DNA of 64,000 bases from CAVUMR01 sp963742715 (GCA_963742715.1 CAVUMR010000001.1:620001-684000), one strand, 5' to 3'; positions 26,175-35,787 are shown, counted from the stretch's first letter. Notes: generated by a model not told the origin, from the letters alone. Program-made: numbers and translations.

Positions 26175-27004
26175 CAGATGCCCACCTGACCCGGGCCGAC
26201 GGTGGTCCGCAGCCAGATCAGGAAGTCCGTCCCAGCCGCCGGTGACCAGCGCCAGCCCGACCAGGATGAGCAGCAGCGCCGCCGATCCGGGTGACCCACC
26301 GGCTGTTGCGGCGGACCGCCCCGAAGACCCCGAGCAGCCGGCGGAAGACCAGCCCGAAGAGCACGAACGGCACCCCGAGCCCGAGGCAGTACGCCAGCGC
26401 GAGCACCACCGCCCGGTCGGTCTGCGCCGCTGTGCCGTGGCCAGCCCGAGCACCGCGCCGAGCGTCGGGCCGATGCACGGCATCCAGGACAGCGCGAAGA
26501 CGCGCGCCGAAGACCGGCGCGCCGAGCCAGCCCGGCGGCCGGCAGCTTGTGGATCCGCAACTCCCGCTGCAGCCCGGGCACCAGCCCGCGGAACGCCAGG
26601 CCGAGCACGATGATCAGGACGCCGACCACGATCTCGAGCGCGCGCTGGTGGGTCAGCAGCGCCCGACCGATGCTGGCGACGAGGATCGCGAGCAGCGTGA
26701 AGACGACGGTGAAGCCGAGCGACGAACAGCACGGCGCCCGGCGAGCACCCGGCCCCGCACCCGTCGCCGGGCCCGGGTGGCGACGGCTGTACGTCGTCGC
26801 CGCCGCCGCCGGTCGGGTCAGGCGCGGAGTCCCGCGCCGGCGTCGAGGTCGGCGCCGGCCAGCCCGGTCACGTACGACAGGTAGCCGGGCACCAGCGGCA
26901 GCACGCACGGCGACAGGAAGCTGACCAGCCCGGCGAGCGCGGCCGACCGCGATGGCCAGCAGCAGCGGGCCGCTGCCGGCGACGTCGGCGAACGTCTCGC
27001 CCAT
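26174..27004 (-). pseudogene. ccdA: CcdA-type cytochrome c biogenesis membrane protein, frameshifted in this sequence
   Basis: Transfers reducing power across the membrane to the thioredoxin-like ResA. From ATG 27004 it reads MGETFADVAGSGPLLLAIAV, then shifts; the expected SFLSPCVLPLVPGYLSYV motif is recoverable between about 26,940 and 26,870 only by changing frames. Later pieces are SLGFTVVFTLLAILVASIGR, ALEIVVGVLIIVLGLAFRGL and FALSWMPCIGPTLGAVLGLA, the second cysteine motif. The start overlaps the resA stop, and its stop overlaps the resB start. Confidence 0.85.
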
Positions 27005-27615
27005 CAGGCCGCGTCCGGTCGATGGTGCCGAGCCACGTCAGTCCCCTCCGCGGCGAGCTCGCTCACCATCGGCTGGAGCTCGTCGAACAGCACCGGCTTG
27101 CGGAGCACCGCGGCGATCCGGCCCTGCCGGTCGATGATCAGCGTGGCCGGGATGGCGTTCTGCGGCACGTCGAACTCCAGCGCCACCTTGCCGGCCGGGT
27201 CGTACAGGCTCGGGATAGGTCACCCGACGGCGCTGCGAACGCCTGGCCGCGTCCCGGTCGTCCCTGCGTGTTGACGCCCGAGGAAGCTGACGCCCTGTGC
27301 CCTTGGTCGTCTGGTACGTCTGCTCCAGGTCGTCCGCCTCGGCCCGGCACGGCGCGCACCAGGAGCCCCAGAAGTTGACCACCACGACCTTGCCGCGGTC
27401 GTGAGCGAGTCGTAGAACTGCGTCCGTCGAGCAGCTTGCCGCTGACCGCCGGAGCGGCCCGGCGCTCGCCGGGCTGGTACTCGATGACCGTGCCGTCGCC
27501 GGCCACCACCCGCTGCTGGCCGGCGGCCGTCTGGTCGACCGCGTTCTTGCCGGTCGACAGCCGGCCAGCGCGGCGGCCAGCGCCAGCGACGGCACAGCGG
27601 ACCGGCCCGACGCAT
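27004..27615 (-). pseudogene. resA: ResA/TlpA thioredoxin-like lipoprotein, frameshifted in this sequence
   Basis: Extracytoplasmic thiol-disulfide protein that keeps apocytochrome c haem-binding cysteines reduced. From ATG 27615 a lipoprotein signal reads PSLALAAALAGC. Further pieces: VVAGDGTVIEYQPGERRAAP, KVVVVNFWGSWCAPCRAEAD with the CxxC site, DDLEQTYQTTKG, ALEFDVPQNAIPATLIIDRQ and VLFDELQPMVSELAAEG. At least eight shifts occur between 27,425 and 27,215. The final ~200 bases are clean. It overlaps both neighbours by a TGATG-type junction. Confidence 0.87.
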
Positions 27616-28276
27616 CAGGCGCCCCTTGGCCGGTCCGCGCGTCGGGCGACATGGCGACCAGGTGCGCGGCCGGCTCGGAGTAGCCGATGCCGACGACCTT
27701 GGCGCCCTCGAAGTGGAACGAGGTGAGGCTGGCCAGCGCCGCACTGGCCGCCGGCGCGGGTCGTGCCAGAGGCGCTTGTGCTCGACGTACCGGCGCAGCG
27801 TCCAGATCGGCAGCTGGTGCGAGACGCAGACCGCCTCGTGCCCCTCGGCCGCTACCCGGGCCGCCTGCACGGCGGCGAACATCCGCGGCGCGATCGCCAG
27901 GTACGCCTCGCCCCAGGACGGGGTGAACGGGTCGCGCAGCACCCACCAGTTCCGCGGGTTGCGCAGCGCGCCGTCGCCGACCGACACCTCTTGCCCTCGA
28001 AGAAGTTGAGCGCTCTCGATCAGCCGGTCGTCGGTCGCGATCGTCCAGCCCGAACTGGGCGGCGATCGGCTCGGCGGTCTCCTGTGCGCGCTCCAGCGGG
28101 CTCGCCACCACGTACGTGATGTCCCGGTCGGCGACCTCGGCGGCGCCGCCTTGGCCATCTGCACGCCCAGCTCGGAGAGGTGGAAGCCGGGCAGCCGGCC
28201 GTACAGGATCTTGCTCGGGGTTGTGGACCTCGCCGTGCCGCAGCACGTGCACGATCGTCGTGCTCGCTGTGCTCAC
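27615..28276 (-). pseudogene. Histidine phosphatase (phosphoglycerate mutase-like), frameshifted in this sequence
   Basis: Starts at GTG 28276, with GGCGGGAG upstream, overlapping the hemL stop. It begins STASTTIVHVLRHGEVHNPE with the catalytic RHGE, continues DRDITYVVASPLERAQETAE, and contains EAVCVSHQLPIWTLRRYVEH with the second catalytic His, then SLTSFHFEGAKVVGIGYSEP. Several shifts. Homologues often sit between hemL and the cytochrome c genes in actinobacteria; the substrate is not known. Confidence 0.82.
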
Positions 28277-29640
28277 AGCGCTCCCGCCTCGTCGGTCGAG
28301 CCCTCCGCCGCCGCTCGGGCGGCGGCGGCAGTGCGTCGGCGATGCTGCTCCAGCGCGGCGTCGTCGAGCGCCGCCGACACGAACCACGACTCGAACGCGC
28401 TCGGCGGCAGGTAGACCCCGCCGGCCAGCATCGCGTGGAAGAACGCCTTGAACGCGGCGGCGTCCTGGGTCTTCGCCGCGTCGTAGTCGGCGACGTCGGC
28501 GTCGGTGAAGAAGATGCGAGAACATGTTGCCGGCGGACGACAGCCGGTGCGGCACCCCGGCCGCGGTCAGCGCGTCGGAGGCGAGCGCGCCGCACCGTCG
28601 CCGCAGCTCGTCCAGGTGCGCGTAGACCTCGTCGGCCAGCCGCAGCGTGGCCAGCCCGGCGGCGCAGGCCAGCGGGTTACCGGACAGCGTGCCGGCCTGG
28701 TAGACCGGTCCGGCCGGGGCCAGCCTGGACATGATCTCGGCGCGGCCGCCGAACGCCGCCGCCGGCAGCCCGCCGCCCATCACCTTGCCGAAGGTGAACA
28801 GGTCGGCGTCGACCGGTTCGAGCCGCGCCCAGCCGCCGCGGGCGACCCGGAAGCCGGTCATCACCTCGTCCACGATGAGCAGCGCGCCGTGCGCGGTGGC
28901 AGAGCTCGGCGAGCCGGGCGTTGAAGCCGTCGCGCGGCGCGATCACGCCCATGTTGCCGGCCGCCGCCTCGGTGATCACGGCGGCGATCTCGTCCGGGTA
29001 CGCGGCGAAAGCCGCCTCGACCGCCGCGACGTCGTTGTACGGCAGCACGATCGTCTCCGCCGCCGCCGCACCGGTGACCCCGGGGGTGTCCGGTACGCGG
29101 TACGACCGGACCGGCGGCCGCGGCGAGCGTGGCCACCCCGGAGCCGGCCGCGGCGAGCAGCGCGTCGACGTGACCGTGGTAGCAGCCGGCGAACTTGACG
29201 ATCTTGGTGCGACCGGTGGACCCCCGGGCCAGCCGGATCGCGGTCATCGTCGCCTCGGTGCCGGAGTTGACCAGGCGCACCTGCTCCACCGGCGTACGCC
29301 CGACGATCTCCTCGGCCAGCTCGACCTCGCCCGGGGTCGGCGTGCCGAAGCTGGTGCCCCGGCTCGCGGCCTCGGTGACCGCGGCGACCATCTCCGGGTG
29401 GGCGTGACCGAGGATCAGCGGGCCCCAGGAGCAGACCAGGTCGACATACCGCCGGCCGTCGGCGTCGAACAGCCACGGCCCCTCGCCGCGGACCATGAAC
29501 CTGGGCGTGCCGCCGACGGCGCGGAACGCACGCACGGGGGAGTTGACCCCGCCCGGCACGACGGCGCGGGCGCGGTCGAACAGGGCTTGGGAGGCCGGGG
29601 CGTCATAGGGGTGACCCGCGACCGGGTTAGGCATGCTCAC
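28273..29640 (-). pseudogene. hemL: Glutamate-1-semialdehyde 2,1-aminomutase, frameshifted in its C-terminal half
   Basis: PLP enzyme that makes 5-aminolevulinate from glutamate-1-semialdehyde, the product of HemA, which is encoded about 14 kb away. The first ~180 residues are clean (ALFDRARAVVPGGVNSPVRA, VDLVCSWGPLILGHAHPEMV, RLVNSGTEATMTAIRLARGS, KFAGCYHGHVDALLAAAGSG). The first shift is near 29,095. The rest includes TFGKVMGGGLPAAAFGGRAE with the PLP lysine and AGTLSGNPLACAAGLATLRL. GTG at 29640 or the ATG two codons later can start it. No strong ribosome site. Confidence 0.9.
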
Positions 29641-29765
29641 AACGCGGCCATTGTCGCAGGCCGCCGAGCGGAACCGTCATCGCCCCGGCGAGCGGGTCGG
29701 GCGCGTCACCCGGCACCCGCACGGTGCCGGTACGGCGCCGGTACGGTTGCCGCCGGCAGGCCGAG

Positions 29766-30017
29766 TCAGTCGGCGCTGAAGTCGAACTCGCCGCTCCTGA
29801 CCCCGGCCACGAACGCGGCCCACTCGGCCGCGTCGTACACGATCACCGGGCCGGTCGGTTGGCGGCTGTGCCGCAGCGCGACCCGGCCGGTCCCGTCGGC
29901 CAGCGGGCCGACCTCGACGCAGTTCCCGCCGCCGCCGTCACTGCGGCTGCTGGTGCGCCACCGGACCAGCTCAACAATCGCTGGTGACAAGACGCCGTCC
30001 CGACCGATCACCTGCAT
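29766..30017 (-). CDS. DUF397 domain protein
   Basis: 83 residues. The DUF397 pattern WRTSSRSDGGGGNCVEVGPL ... VALRHSRQPTGPVIVYDAAE WAAF is clear. GGGGAGG lies 7 bases before the ATG at 30017. The gene starts inside the end of the upstream XRE regulator (overlap of 47 bases), so both are one operon. Such XRE/DUF397 pairs (abaA/whiJ type) are common in actinomycetes and affect development and secondary metabolism; a link to this pair is inferred. Confidence 0.88.
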   Translation of the reverse strand: MQVIGRDGVLSPAIVELVRWRTSSRSDGGGGNCVEVGPLADGTGRVALRHSRQPTGPVIVYDAAEWAAFVAGVRSGEFDFSAD

Positions 30018-30870
30018 CGTCAAGCCTCCCCATCGCCGCCGCGATCAACGCGGCGGACTCCTCCGGACCTACGCTCGCCGCGGCCAGCAGCTCCCAGGCG
30101 CGGTGAAACCGCTCAATGCCGGTCGACTCGAGGTACACCGAGCTGCCGGGCGTCTCCGCGTACGCCACCTGGGGGTACGGGTCGGACATCGTGAACAGCC
30201 GGAAGGCGCCCTCGTGGCAGGCGTGCGCACCGGCCCGGAACGGAAGTACCCGCAGGTCGACGGTCGGTCGTTCGGCGAGGCTCACCAGGTGCCGCAGTTG
30301 CCCGCCCATCACCGCCGGGCCGCCGACCGTCCGGCAGAGCACCGCCTCGTCCAGGATCACCAGCAGCCGCGGCGGGGGCTCGGCGTCGAGCACCCGCTGC
30401 CGGCGCAGCCGGAACTCCACGAACCGGTTGACCTGATCGGCCGGGGCCTGCGGGTCCTTGGCGCGGATGATGTGCCGGGCGTACTCCTCGGTCTGGCACA
30501 GACCCGGCAGCACCAGCGGGTCGAACGAGCGGATCTCCACCGACTGGGCCTCGAGCCACGGGTAGTCGAGGAACCAGTCCGCGACCACTCCGGCGTACCG
30601 GTCCCACCAGCCCTTGGTCCACACGTCCCGGCTCAGCCGCTCCAACGCGGTACGGCTGGCGCGGTCGTCCACGCCGTACAGGTTGAGCAGCGCGAGTACG
30701 TCCGGCACCCGGACCGGTACCAGACCGGCCTCGAACCGGCTCACCGTGGACGGGTCGCGCTGCAGGTAGTCGCCGGCTTCCCGCAGGGTGAGCCGGGCGG
30801 TTTCCCGGGCCTGACGCAGTCGCTGACCGAGCCAGCGCGCACGCAGGGTCGGTATCCGCTTGTCCGCCAC
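29971..30870 (-). CDS. XRE-family regulator with DUF5753 ligand-like domain
   Basis: 299 residues. N-terminal HTH (RLRQARETARLTLREAGDYL, DPSTVSRFEAGLV), then the DUF5753 domain: YPWLEAQSVEIRSFDPLVLP, GLCQTEEYARHIIRA, RLRRQRVLD and VLPFRAGAHACHEGAFRLFT. The GTG start at 30870 has AAAGAGG upstream. It pairs with the DUF397 gene downstream. Homologues are WhiJ-like regulators; target genes cannot be told from sequence. Confidence 0.9.
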   Translation of the reverse strand: MADKRIPTLRARWLGQRLRQARETARLTLREAGDYLQRDPSTVSRFEAGLVPVRVPDVLALLNLYGVDDRASRTALERLSRDVWTKGWWDRYAGVVADWFLDYPWLEAQSVEIRSFDPLVLPGLCQTEEYARHIIRAKDPQAPADQVNRFVEFRLRRQRVLDAEPPPRLLVILDEAVLCRTVGGPAVMGGQLRHLVSLAERPTVDLRVLPFRAGAHACHEGAFRLFTMSDPYPQVAYAETPGSSVYLESTGIERFHRAWELLAAASVGPEESAALIAAAMGRLDDAGDRSGRRLVTSDC

Positions 30871-30990
30871 GGTCGCCTCTTTCCGGTGCCGTCGATCTAC
30901 CGCTATACACGGATGCCGCAGCCGAATGGTTCGCTCCCGCAACCCGCCACCGCGGAAATATTGCCCACCGGACGGGCTCCTCCCCGGCCG

Positions 30991-31052
30991 GCACCGGATG
31001 GTCACCCGCCGACGCCGGATGGTGACCAGCCGACGCCGGATGGTGACCCGAC
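30991..31052. repeat. About 21-bp tandem repeat, three copies, in a divergent intergenic region
   Basis: Units resembling GACGCCGGATGGTGACCAGC occur three times in a row in the 329-bp gap (30871-31199) between the XRE regulator and the GHL10 gene. The first copy has GTCACC where the others have GTGACC. The rest of the gap shows no feature I can name apart from likely promoters. Confidence 0.65.
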
Positions 31053-31199
31053 GGCGCGGGACAGCGTCACCGGGCAGGGGCAATATGACCGATGGCCGAA
31101 GGATGCTTGCGCTCCGGGCGGCAATCTGAAACTTTCCTTCTGCGCGGTCTCGACTCAGTCCGGAGACGGCCGCGCCATCGGCACCGGAGGTTCACCCCC

Positions 31200-32831
31200 A
31201 TGCGCGTTACCTGGACCAGGTCCCTGGCCGTCCTCGCCGCGGCCGCCTGCGCCGGAGCGGTCGCGGTCGGCCCGACCGGCGGTGGTCCGGCCGCGGCGGC
31301 ACCCGGCACCGACCCCGCCCGGGTGGCGGGTACGACATCCTGCGCCCCGGCACCGGACACCCCCAAGCGCCAGTTCCGGGCCATGTGGATCGCCAGCGTG
31401 GTCAACATCGACTGGCCCAGCCGTACCGGCCTGCCCGTCGCCGAGCAGCAGGCCGAGTACCTGCACTGGCTCGACGTGGCCCGCTCGCGCAACCTCAACG
31501 CGGTGGTGGTGCAGATCCGGCCGACCGCGGACGCGTTCTGGCCGTCGCCGTACGAGCCGTGGTCGCAGTACCTGACCGGCGTCCAGGGCCAGGACCCCGG
31601 GTACGACCCGCTGGCCTTCGCGGTGACCGAGGCGCACAAGCGGAACCTCGAGTTCCACGCCTGGTTCAACCCGTACCGGGTGAGCATGCAGGACGATCCG
31701 AGCAAGCTCATCCCGTCGCATCCGGCCCGCGTACACCCGGACTGGGTGCAGGCGTACGGCGGGAAGCTGTACTACGACCCGGGCGTGCCGGCGGTACGCG
31801 CGTTCGTCGAGGACGCGATGCTCGACGCGATCACCCGGTACGACATCGACGGCGTGCACTTCGACGACTACTTCTACCCGTACCCGGTGGGTACCGAGCA
31901 GTTCCCGGACGACGCCACGTTCGCGCGGTACGGCGGCGGCTTCACCGACAAGCTCGACTGGCGCCGGCACAACATCGACGCGCTGGTACACGAGTTGTCC
32001 CAGCGGATGCACGCGGCCAAGCCGTGGCTGAAGTTCGGCATCAGCCCGTTCGGCGTGTGGCGGAACAAGGCCACCGACCCGACCGGCTCGGACACCACGG
32101 CCGGCGTGCAGACCTACGACGACCTGGGCGCGGACACCCGCAAGTGGGTACGCGAGCAGTGGCTCGACTACATCAACCCGCAGGTGTACTGGGCGCTCGG
32201 CTTCGAACCCGCGGCCTACGACGTGATCGTGCCGTGGTGGTCGGACACCGTGGCCGGTACCCACGTGCAGCTCTACATCGGCGAGGCCACGTACAAGCAG
32301 GGCACCTCGACCCAGTCCCCCGGCTGGATGGTGCCCACCGAGATCGCCGACCACCTGGCCTTCGACCAGCGGTATCCGCAGGTCGACGGCAACGTGTACT
32401 TCAGCGCCAAGGACGTACTGGCGGACCGGCTCGGCAACATGACCGAGGTGGTCAACCGGTACTACACGCATCCGGCCCTGGTACCGGCCGCACCGCACCT
32501 GGGCGGCAGGGCGCCGCTGCTGCCGCTCATCACCCACGCCGGCCGGGAAGCCGACGGCGTACACCTGAACTGGTTCAGCGCGACCGGCGGCGGTGTGTTC
32601 GGCAAGCCCGCGTCCTACGCGGTGTACCGGTTCGACGGCACGCACGTCGACCGGTGCGGGCTGGCCGACGGCAGCCACCTGGTGGCGACCCAGCGCCGAG
32701 CGGGCAACGGCAGCCAGTCGTACACCGACCCCACCGCCGTGCCCGGCCAGACCTACACGTACGTGGTCACCGCGCTGGACCGGCTGGCCACCGAGAGCCT
32801 GCCCAGCCCCGGCCGGACGGTACGCGGCTGA
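31200..32831 (+). CDS. Secreted glycosyl hydrolase-like protein (GHL10/DUF187 family)
   Basis: 543 residues. A signal peptide (SLAVLAAAACAGAVAV...AAAAPG) is followed by a TIM-barrel of the GHL10 family: QFRAMWIASVVNIDWPSR, LNAVVVQIRPTADAFWPSPY, FHAWFNPYRVSM, GVHFDDYFYPYP, LKFGISPFGVWRNK and YINPQVYWALGF. The last ~100 residues look like a fibronectin III-type domain (ASYAVYRFDGTHV, TYTYVVTALDRLATES). GGAGG precedes the ATG at 31200. Family members are linked to cell-wall glycans; substrate untested. Confidence 0.9.
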   Translation: MRVTWTRSLAVLAAAACAGAVAVGPTGGGPAAAAPGTDPARVAGTTSCAPAPDTPKRQFRAMWIASVVNIDWPSRTGLPVAEQQAEYLHWLDVARSRNLNAVVVQIRPTADAFWPSPYEPWSQYLTGVQGQDPGYDPLAFAVTEAHKRNLEFHAWFNPYRVSMQDDPSKLIPSHPARVHPDWVQAYGGKLYYDPGVPAVRAFVEDAMLDAITRYDIDGVHFDDYFYPYPVGTEQFPDDATFARYGGGFTDKLDWRRHNIDALVHELSQRMHAAKPWLKFGISPFGVWRNKATDPTGSDTTAGVQTYDDLGADTRKWVREQWLDYINPQVYWALGFEPAAYDVIVPWWSDTVAGTHVQLYIGEATYKQGTSTQSPGWMVPTEIADHLAFDQRYPQVDGNVYFSAKDVLADRLGNMTEVVNRYYTHPALVPAAPHLGGRAPLLPLITHAGREADGVHLNWFSATGGGVFGKPASYAVYRFDGTHVDRCGLADGSHLVATQRRAGNGSQSYTDPTAVPGQTYTYVVTALDRLATESLPSPGRTVRG

Positions 32832-32857
32832 CCCGCCTGTCTCGCTGACAAGTCCGC

Positions 32858-32895
32858 CCGCGCTGAACCGCCGGCATCCCGGCGGTTCAGCGCGG
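32858..32895. terminator. Bidirectional terminator hairpin
   Basis: Perfect 17-bp stem, CCGCGCTGAACCGCCGG (32858-32874) with its complement at 32879-32895, and a 4-nt loop CATC. It lies 26 bases past the GHL10 stop and overlaps the stop of the convergent cyclase-ATPase gene, so it can serve both. Confidence 0.85.
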
Positions 32896-35787
32896 ATCGG
32901 TCAGTGCGGCGTTGGCCGCGGCGGTCGGATCCGTGGACTGGTCCGACGGAGGGTCGATCGCCGGGCGCGGCCGGGGATACCGGGCCGGTCCGGTGTAGTC
33001 GTCCACCCACACCAGCGTCTCGTCGAACCGCTGGCTCAGCGGTCCGGCCGCCACCCCGCTGGAGCCGGCGGCGAGGTCGGGATGCTCGATGGCGAGCCCG
33101 GCCCGTACCGCCTCGTCCAGCGACATCGTCGACCCCTCGGCGTACCTGGCGTCGAACGCCGCGTCGCCGAGCCCCTCCCGGACCTTGGCCTGCTGGCCGG
33201 CGAAGAACTCGCCGTACAGAGCGAGTGAGGCGTGCAGCTGACGCTGCGCGGTCTCCGCCGCCCCGAACAGCCGGGCCGCACCGGGCAGGTCCCCACCGAG
33301 CGCGCAGCGCACCGCGACGCCGTACAGCGCCTGCACCGCGCGGCAGTGGAAGCCGTGCCGGTACCGCGACCGCAGCGCCACGACCAGGTGCTCGTGCGCG
33401 GCCACCAGGTCACCACGGGCCAGTGCGACCACCCCGAGCAGGAAGTCCACCGTCCGCTGCCCACGTACCGCCGGCCGCTGCGTCTCCAGCGGTCGGGCGC
33501 CGGCGAGCAGGTCCGACGCGCCGGCGTGGTCGCCGCCGCGCCACTGCAGCAGGGCCAGGCAGTACACCGCGGGCAGCGCGTCGGCGCTGACCCCGGCGCT
33601 GTCCGCCTCGGCGATGGTCCGCCGGCACAACGCCTCGGCCGAGTCGTCCTCGCCCAGCGCGAGCAGCGCCAGACCGCGGCCGGCCATGATGCGCGCGACC
33701 AGGGCATGGTCGCCGGAGCGACGACCGGTCACCTCGGCCCGCTGGGAGAACCGCAGCTCCTCGCCGTACTCACGGTCGGCCGCGGCGAGCTGCGAGTGCA
33801 CCTGGTACGCCTGCGCCAGTTCGACATCCGGCACCCGCTGCCCGGACGAGCTCATCCGTTCGTACAGCCGGAACAGCCAGACCCGACCCTCCCGGGCCAG
33901 CCCGCGCTCCCGCCACCACTGGTCGAGCATGGCCGCGAGTCGCAGGCCGGTACGCACGTCGCCGCGGGTGGCCGTCCAGTGCAGCGCCCGCCGCACCTCG
34001 CCGGCCAGCGGATCCAGCGCGTACATCGACCAGGTGATCGCGATGCCGTCGGTGCCGGTACGGGACTGCTCCACCGCGTGTACGCACCAGGCGGCGTGCC
34101 GGTCGTGCGCGGACTCGTCCTCGTCCGCCTCGACCAACCGCAGCTCGGCGTACGCCTGGATGGTGTCCAGCATCCGGTACGTGGCACCGCGCTCGTTGTG
34201 CTCCACGTGTACCAGCGACTTCTCGGTCAGCATGGTCAGCGCGTCGAGCGCGTCGGACTGGGTGAGCCACTCGACCGCGGTCAGGTCCACCGGACCGGAG
34301 AACGCGGCGAGCCAGCGCAGCAGCCGGCCGGCCCGCGGGCTGAGCGTGCGGTACGACCAGTCGACCGTGGCCCGCAGCGTGGCGTGCCGGTTCAGTGCTA
34401 CGCCGCGGTCCGGGCACAGCGCGGTGATGCTGCTGTCCGTACCGGCGTCCAGCGTGCCGAACACGTCGTCGATCCGCTCGGCCAGCTGCGTCGCGGACAG
34501 CACCCGCAGCCGCGCGGCGGCGAGCTCGAGCGCGAGTGGCAGCCCGTCCAGGCGGCGAGCCACCCGGTCCAGCGAAACCATCTCCCGGTCTTCCGGCGGA
34601 CGCCCCCCGCGTGCGGCCGCCGCCCGGTCCACCAGCAACGCGACCGCGTCGCTGACCCGGGCATCCGGGGCCGGGTCGGTGGACAGAGGTGGAATCCGCC
34701 ACACCACCTCCCCGGGTAATCCGAGTGGCTCACGGCTGGTGGCCAGCACGGTGAGTCCACGGCAGCCGGCGAGCAGGCCGTCGACGAGCTTCGCGGTCGC
34801 GGCCGGCTGCTGGTCGCAGGTGTCGAGCAGCAGCATGGACCGCTTGCGCGCGGCGTACTCGCGCAGCGTGTCGCTCATCGGCCGGCCCGGTTCCGGCCGC
34901 AGCCCGAACGCGGTGGCGACCGCGACCGGTACCAGCGACGGATCGGTCACGCCGGCCAGGTCGACCAGCCACACCCCGTCCGGGTACCCGTCGACCAGGT
35001 CACCGGCCACCTCGACGGCCAGTCGCGTCTTGCCCGAGCCGCCCGGCCCGCACACGGTCACCAGTCGGTGTGCCGTGGCGAGGCTGCGCAGCTCGACCCG
35101 TTCCGGTCGACGACCGACGAAGCTGGTGGTGGACGCCGGCAGGTTGTGCGGTGCGACGTCCTGGGTCCGTGGCCGCGGGAAGTGCCGCTCGAGTCCGGGC
35201 GCGATCAGCTGGTACAACCGCTCCTGGTCGTCGAAGCCGCGCAACCGGTGCAGGCCGAGGTCCAGCAGCCAGGACTCGGCCGGCAGGGCGCGGGCTTCCC
35301 GCGCGGTGGCGGCCGAGCACAGCACCTGGCCACCGTGGGCCGCGGCAGACACCCGGGCCGCCCGGTGTACCTCGTGACTGGCGTACTCCCCGCCCTGCGG
35401 CACGGCGAACCCGGTGTGCAGGCCCATCCGTACCCTGGGCCGCGCGGCCGCGGTTGGCCACGGGTGTTCGGCGAGCGCGCGCTGCGCGGCGAAACATGCC
35501 GCGAGTGCCTCGTCCGCCTCGGCGAACGCCACGAAGAACGAGTCGCCCTCAGTCAGAATCTCGGCGCCGCCACTGATGCCCAGTGAACGCCTTAGTAGTG
35601 ACCGGTGGTCGTTGAGCACCGGCCGATATCCGTCACCAAGCATCCGCGCAAGTCGCGTGGAGGCTTCAATGTCGGTAAACAGGAAGGTGACCTGCCCGCT
35701 GGGCAGGCACGACCGCGCTACCAATAGCTTGACCTCCGCCCCCGGAGAACGGTCCTCATCGTGACCTAATCCCAGGCGATCTCGCAT
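32887..35787 (-). CDS. Class III adenylate/guanylate cyclase domain fused to an STAND ATPase and TPR-like region
   Basis: 966 residues. Residues ~30-190 form a class III cyclase domain: VTFLFTDIEASTRLARML with the first metal Asp, LTEGDSFFVAFAEADEAL with the second, and HEVHRAARVSAAAHGGQVL. Residues ~225-560 are an NB-ARC-like ATPase: FVGRRPERVELRSL, Walker A VCGPGGSGKTRLAVEVA, Walker B SMLLLDTCDQ, LTVLATSREPL and LPLALELAAARL. The remainder is helical, TPR-like. The C-terminus has no LuxR helix-turn-helix. The frame opens at ATG 35787. Likely a signalling protein; its own ribosome site is not obvious. Convergent with the GHL10 gene. Confidence 0.87.
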   Translation of the reverse strand: MRDRLGLGHDEDRSPGAEVKLLVARSCLPSGQVTFLFTDIEASTRLARMLGDGYRPVLNDHRSLLRRSLGISGGAEILTEGDSFFVAFAEADEALAACFAAQRALAEHPWPTAAARPRVRMGLHTGFAVPQGGEYASHEVHRAARVSAAAHGGQVLCSAATAREARALPAESWLLDLGLHRLRGFDDQERLYQLIAPGLERHFPRPRTQDVAPHNLPASTTSFVGRRPERVELRSLATAHRLVTVCGPGGSGKTRLAVEVAGDLVDGYPDGVWLVDLAGVTDPSLVPVAVATAFGLRPEPGRPMSDTLREYAARKRSMLLLDTCDQQPAATAKLVDGLLAGCRGLTVLATSREPLGLPGEVVWRIPPLSTDPAPDARVSDAVALLVDRAAAARGGRPPEDREMVSLDRVARRLDGLPLALELAAARLRVLSATQLAERIDDVFGTLDAGTDSSITALCPDRGVALNRHATLRATVDWSYRTLSPRAGRLLRWLAAFSGPVDLTAVEWLTQSDALDALTMLTEKSLVHVEHNERGATYRMLDTIQAYAELRLVEADEDESAHDRHAAWCVHAVEQSRTGTDGIAITWSMYALDPLAGEVRRALHWTATRGDVRTGLRLAAMLDQWWRERGLAREGRVWLFRLYERMSSSGQRVPDVELAQAYQVHSQLAAADREYGEELRFSQRAEVTGRRSGDHALVARIMAGRGLALLALGEDDSAEALCRRTIAEADSAGVSADALPAVYCLALLQWRGGDHAGASDLLAGARPLETQRPAVRGQRTVDFLLGVVALARGDLVAAHEHLVVALRSRYRHGFHCRAVQALYGVAVRCALGGDLPGAARLFGAAETAQRQLHASLALYGEFFAGQQAKVREGLGDAAFDARYAEGSTMSLDEAVRAGLAIEHPDLAAGSSGVAAGPLSQRFDETLVWVDDYTGPARYPRPRPAIDPPSDQSTDPTAAANAALTDPR

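Larger units (their letters stand above)
21095..29095. other. Indel-dense segment: consensus sequence of low quality is likely
   Basis: Across about 8.0 kb every gene changes reading frame repeatedly, whereas genes on both sides (hemL up to about 29,095; ubiA below about 21,095) and all other genes in the window read cleanly. Insertions and deletions are mixed, often one base next to G or C runs, sometimes 15-25 bp apart (resA, 27,210-27,425), with clean runs up to about 380 bp (for example 28,515-28,895). Protein-level homology is preserved across each shift. Confidence 0.85.

Noticed and set aside
21095..29095. Genuine decay of the haem/cytochrome c/menaquinone cluster
   Set aside because: Many recent indels confined to one block with sharp edges, preserved protein similarity across each shift, and needed functions; sequence error explains it better. 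Regular spacing of the indels was also considered, but the intervals vary from about 15 to about 380 bp.
28921..31575. 884-codon plus-strand open frame opposite hemL, DUF397 and the XRE regulator
   Set aside because: Covers three well-supported minus-strand genes; composition is typical of an antisense frame.
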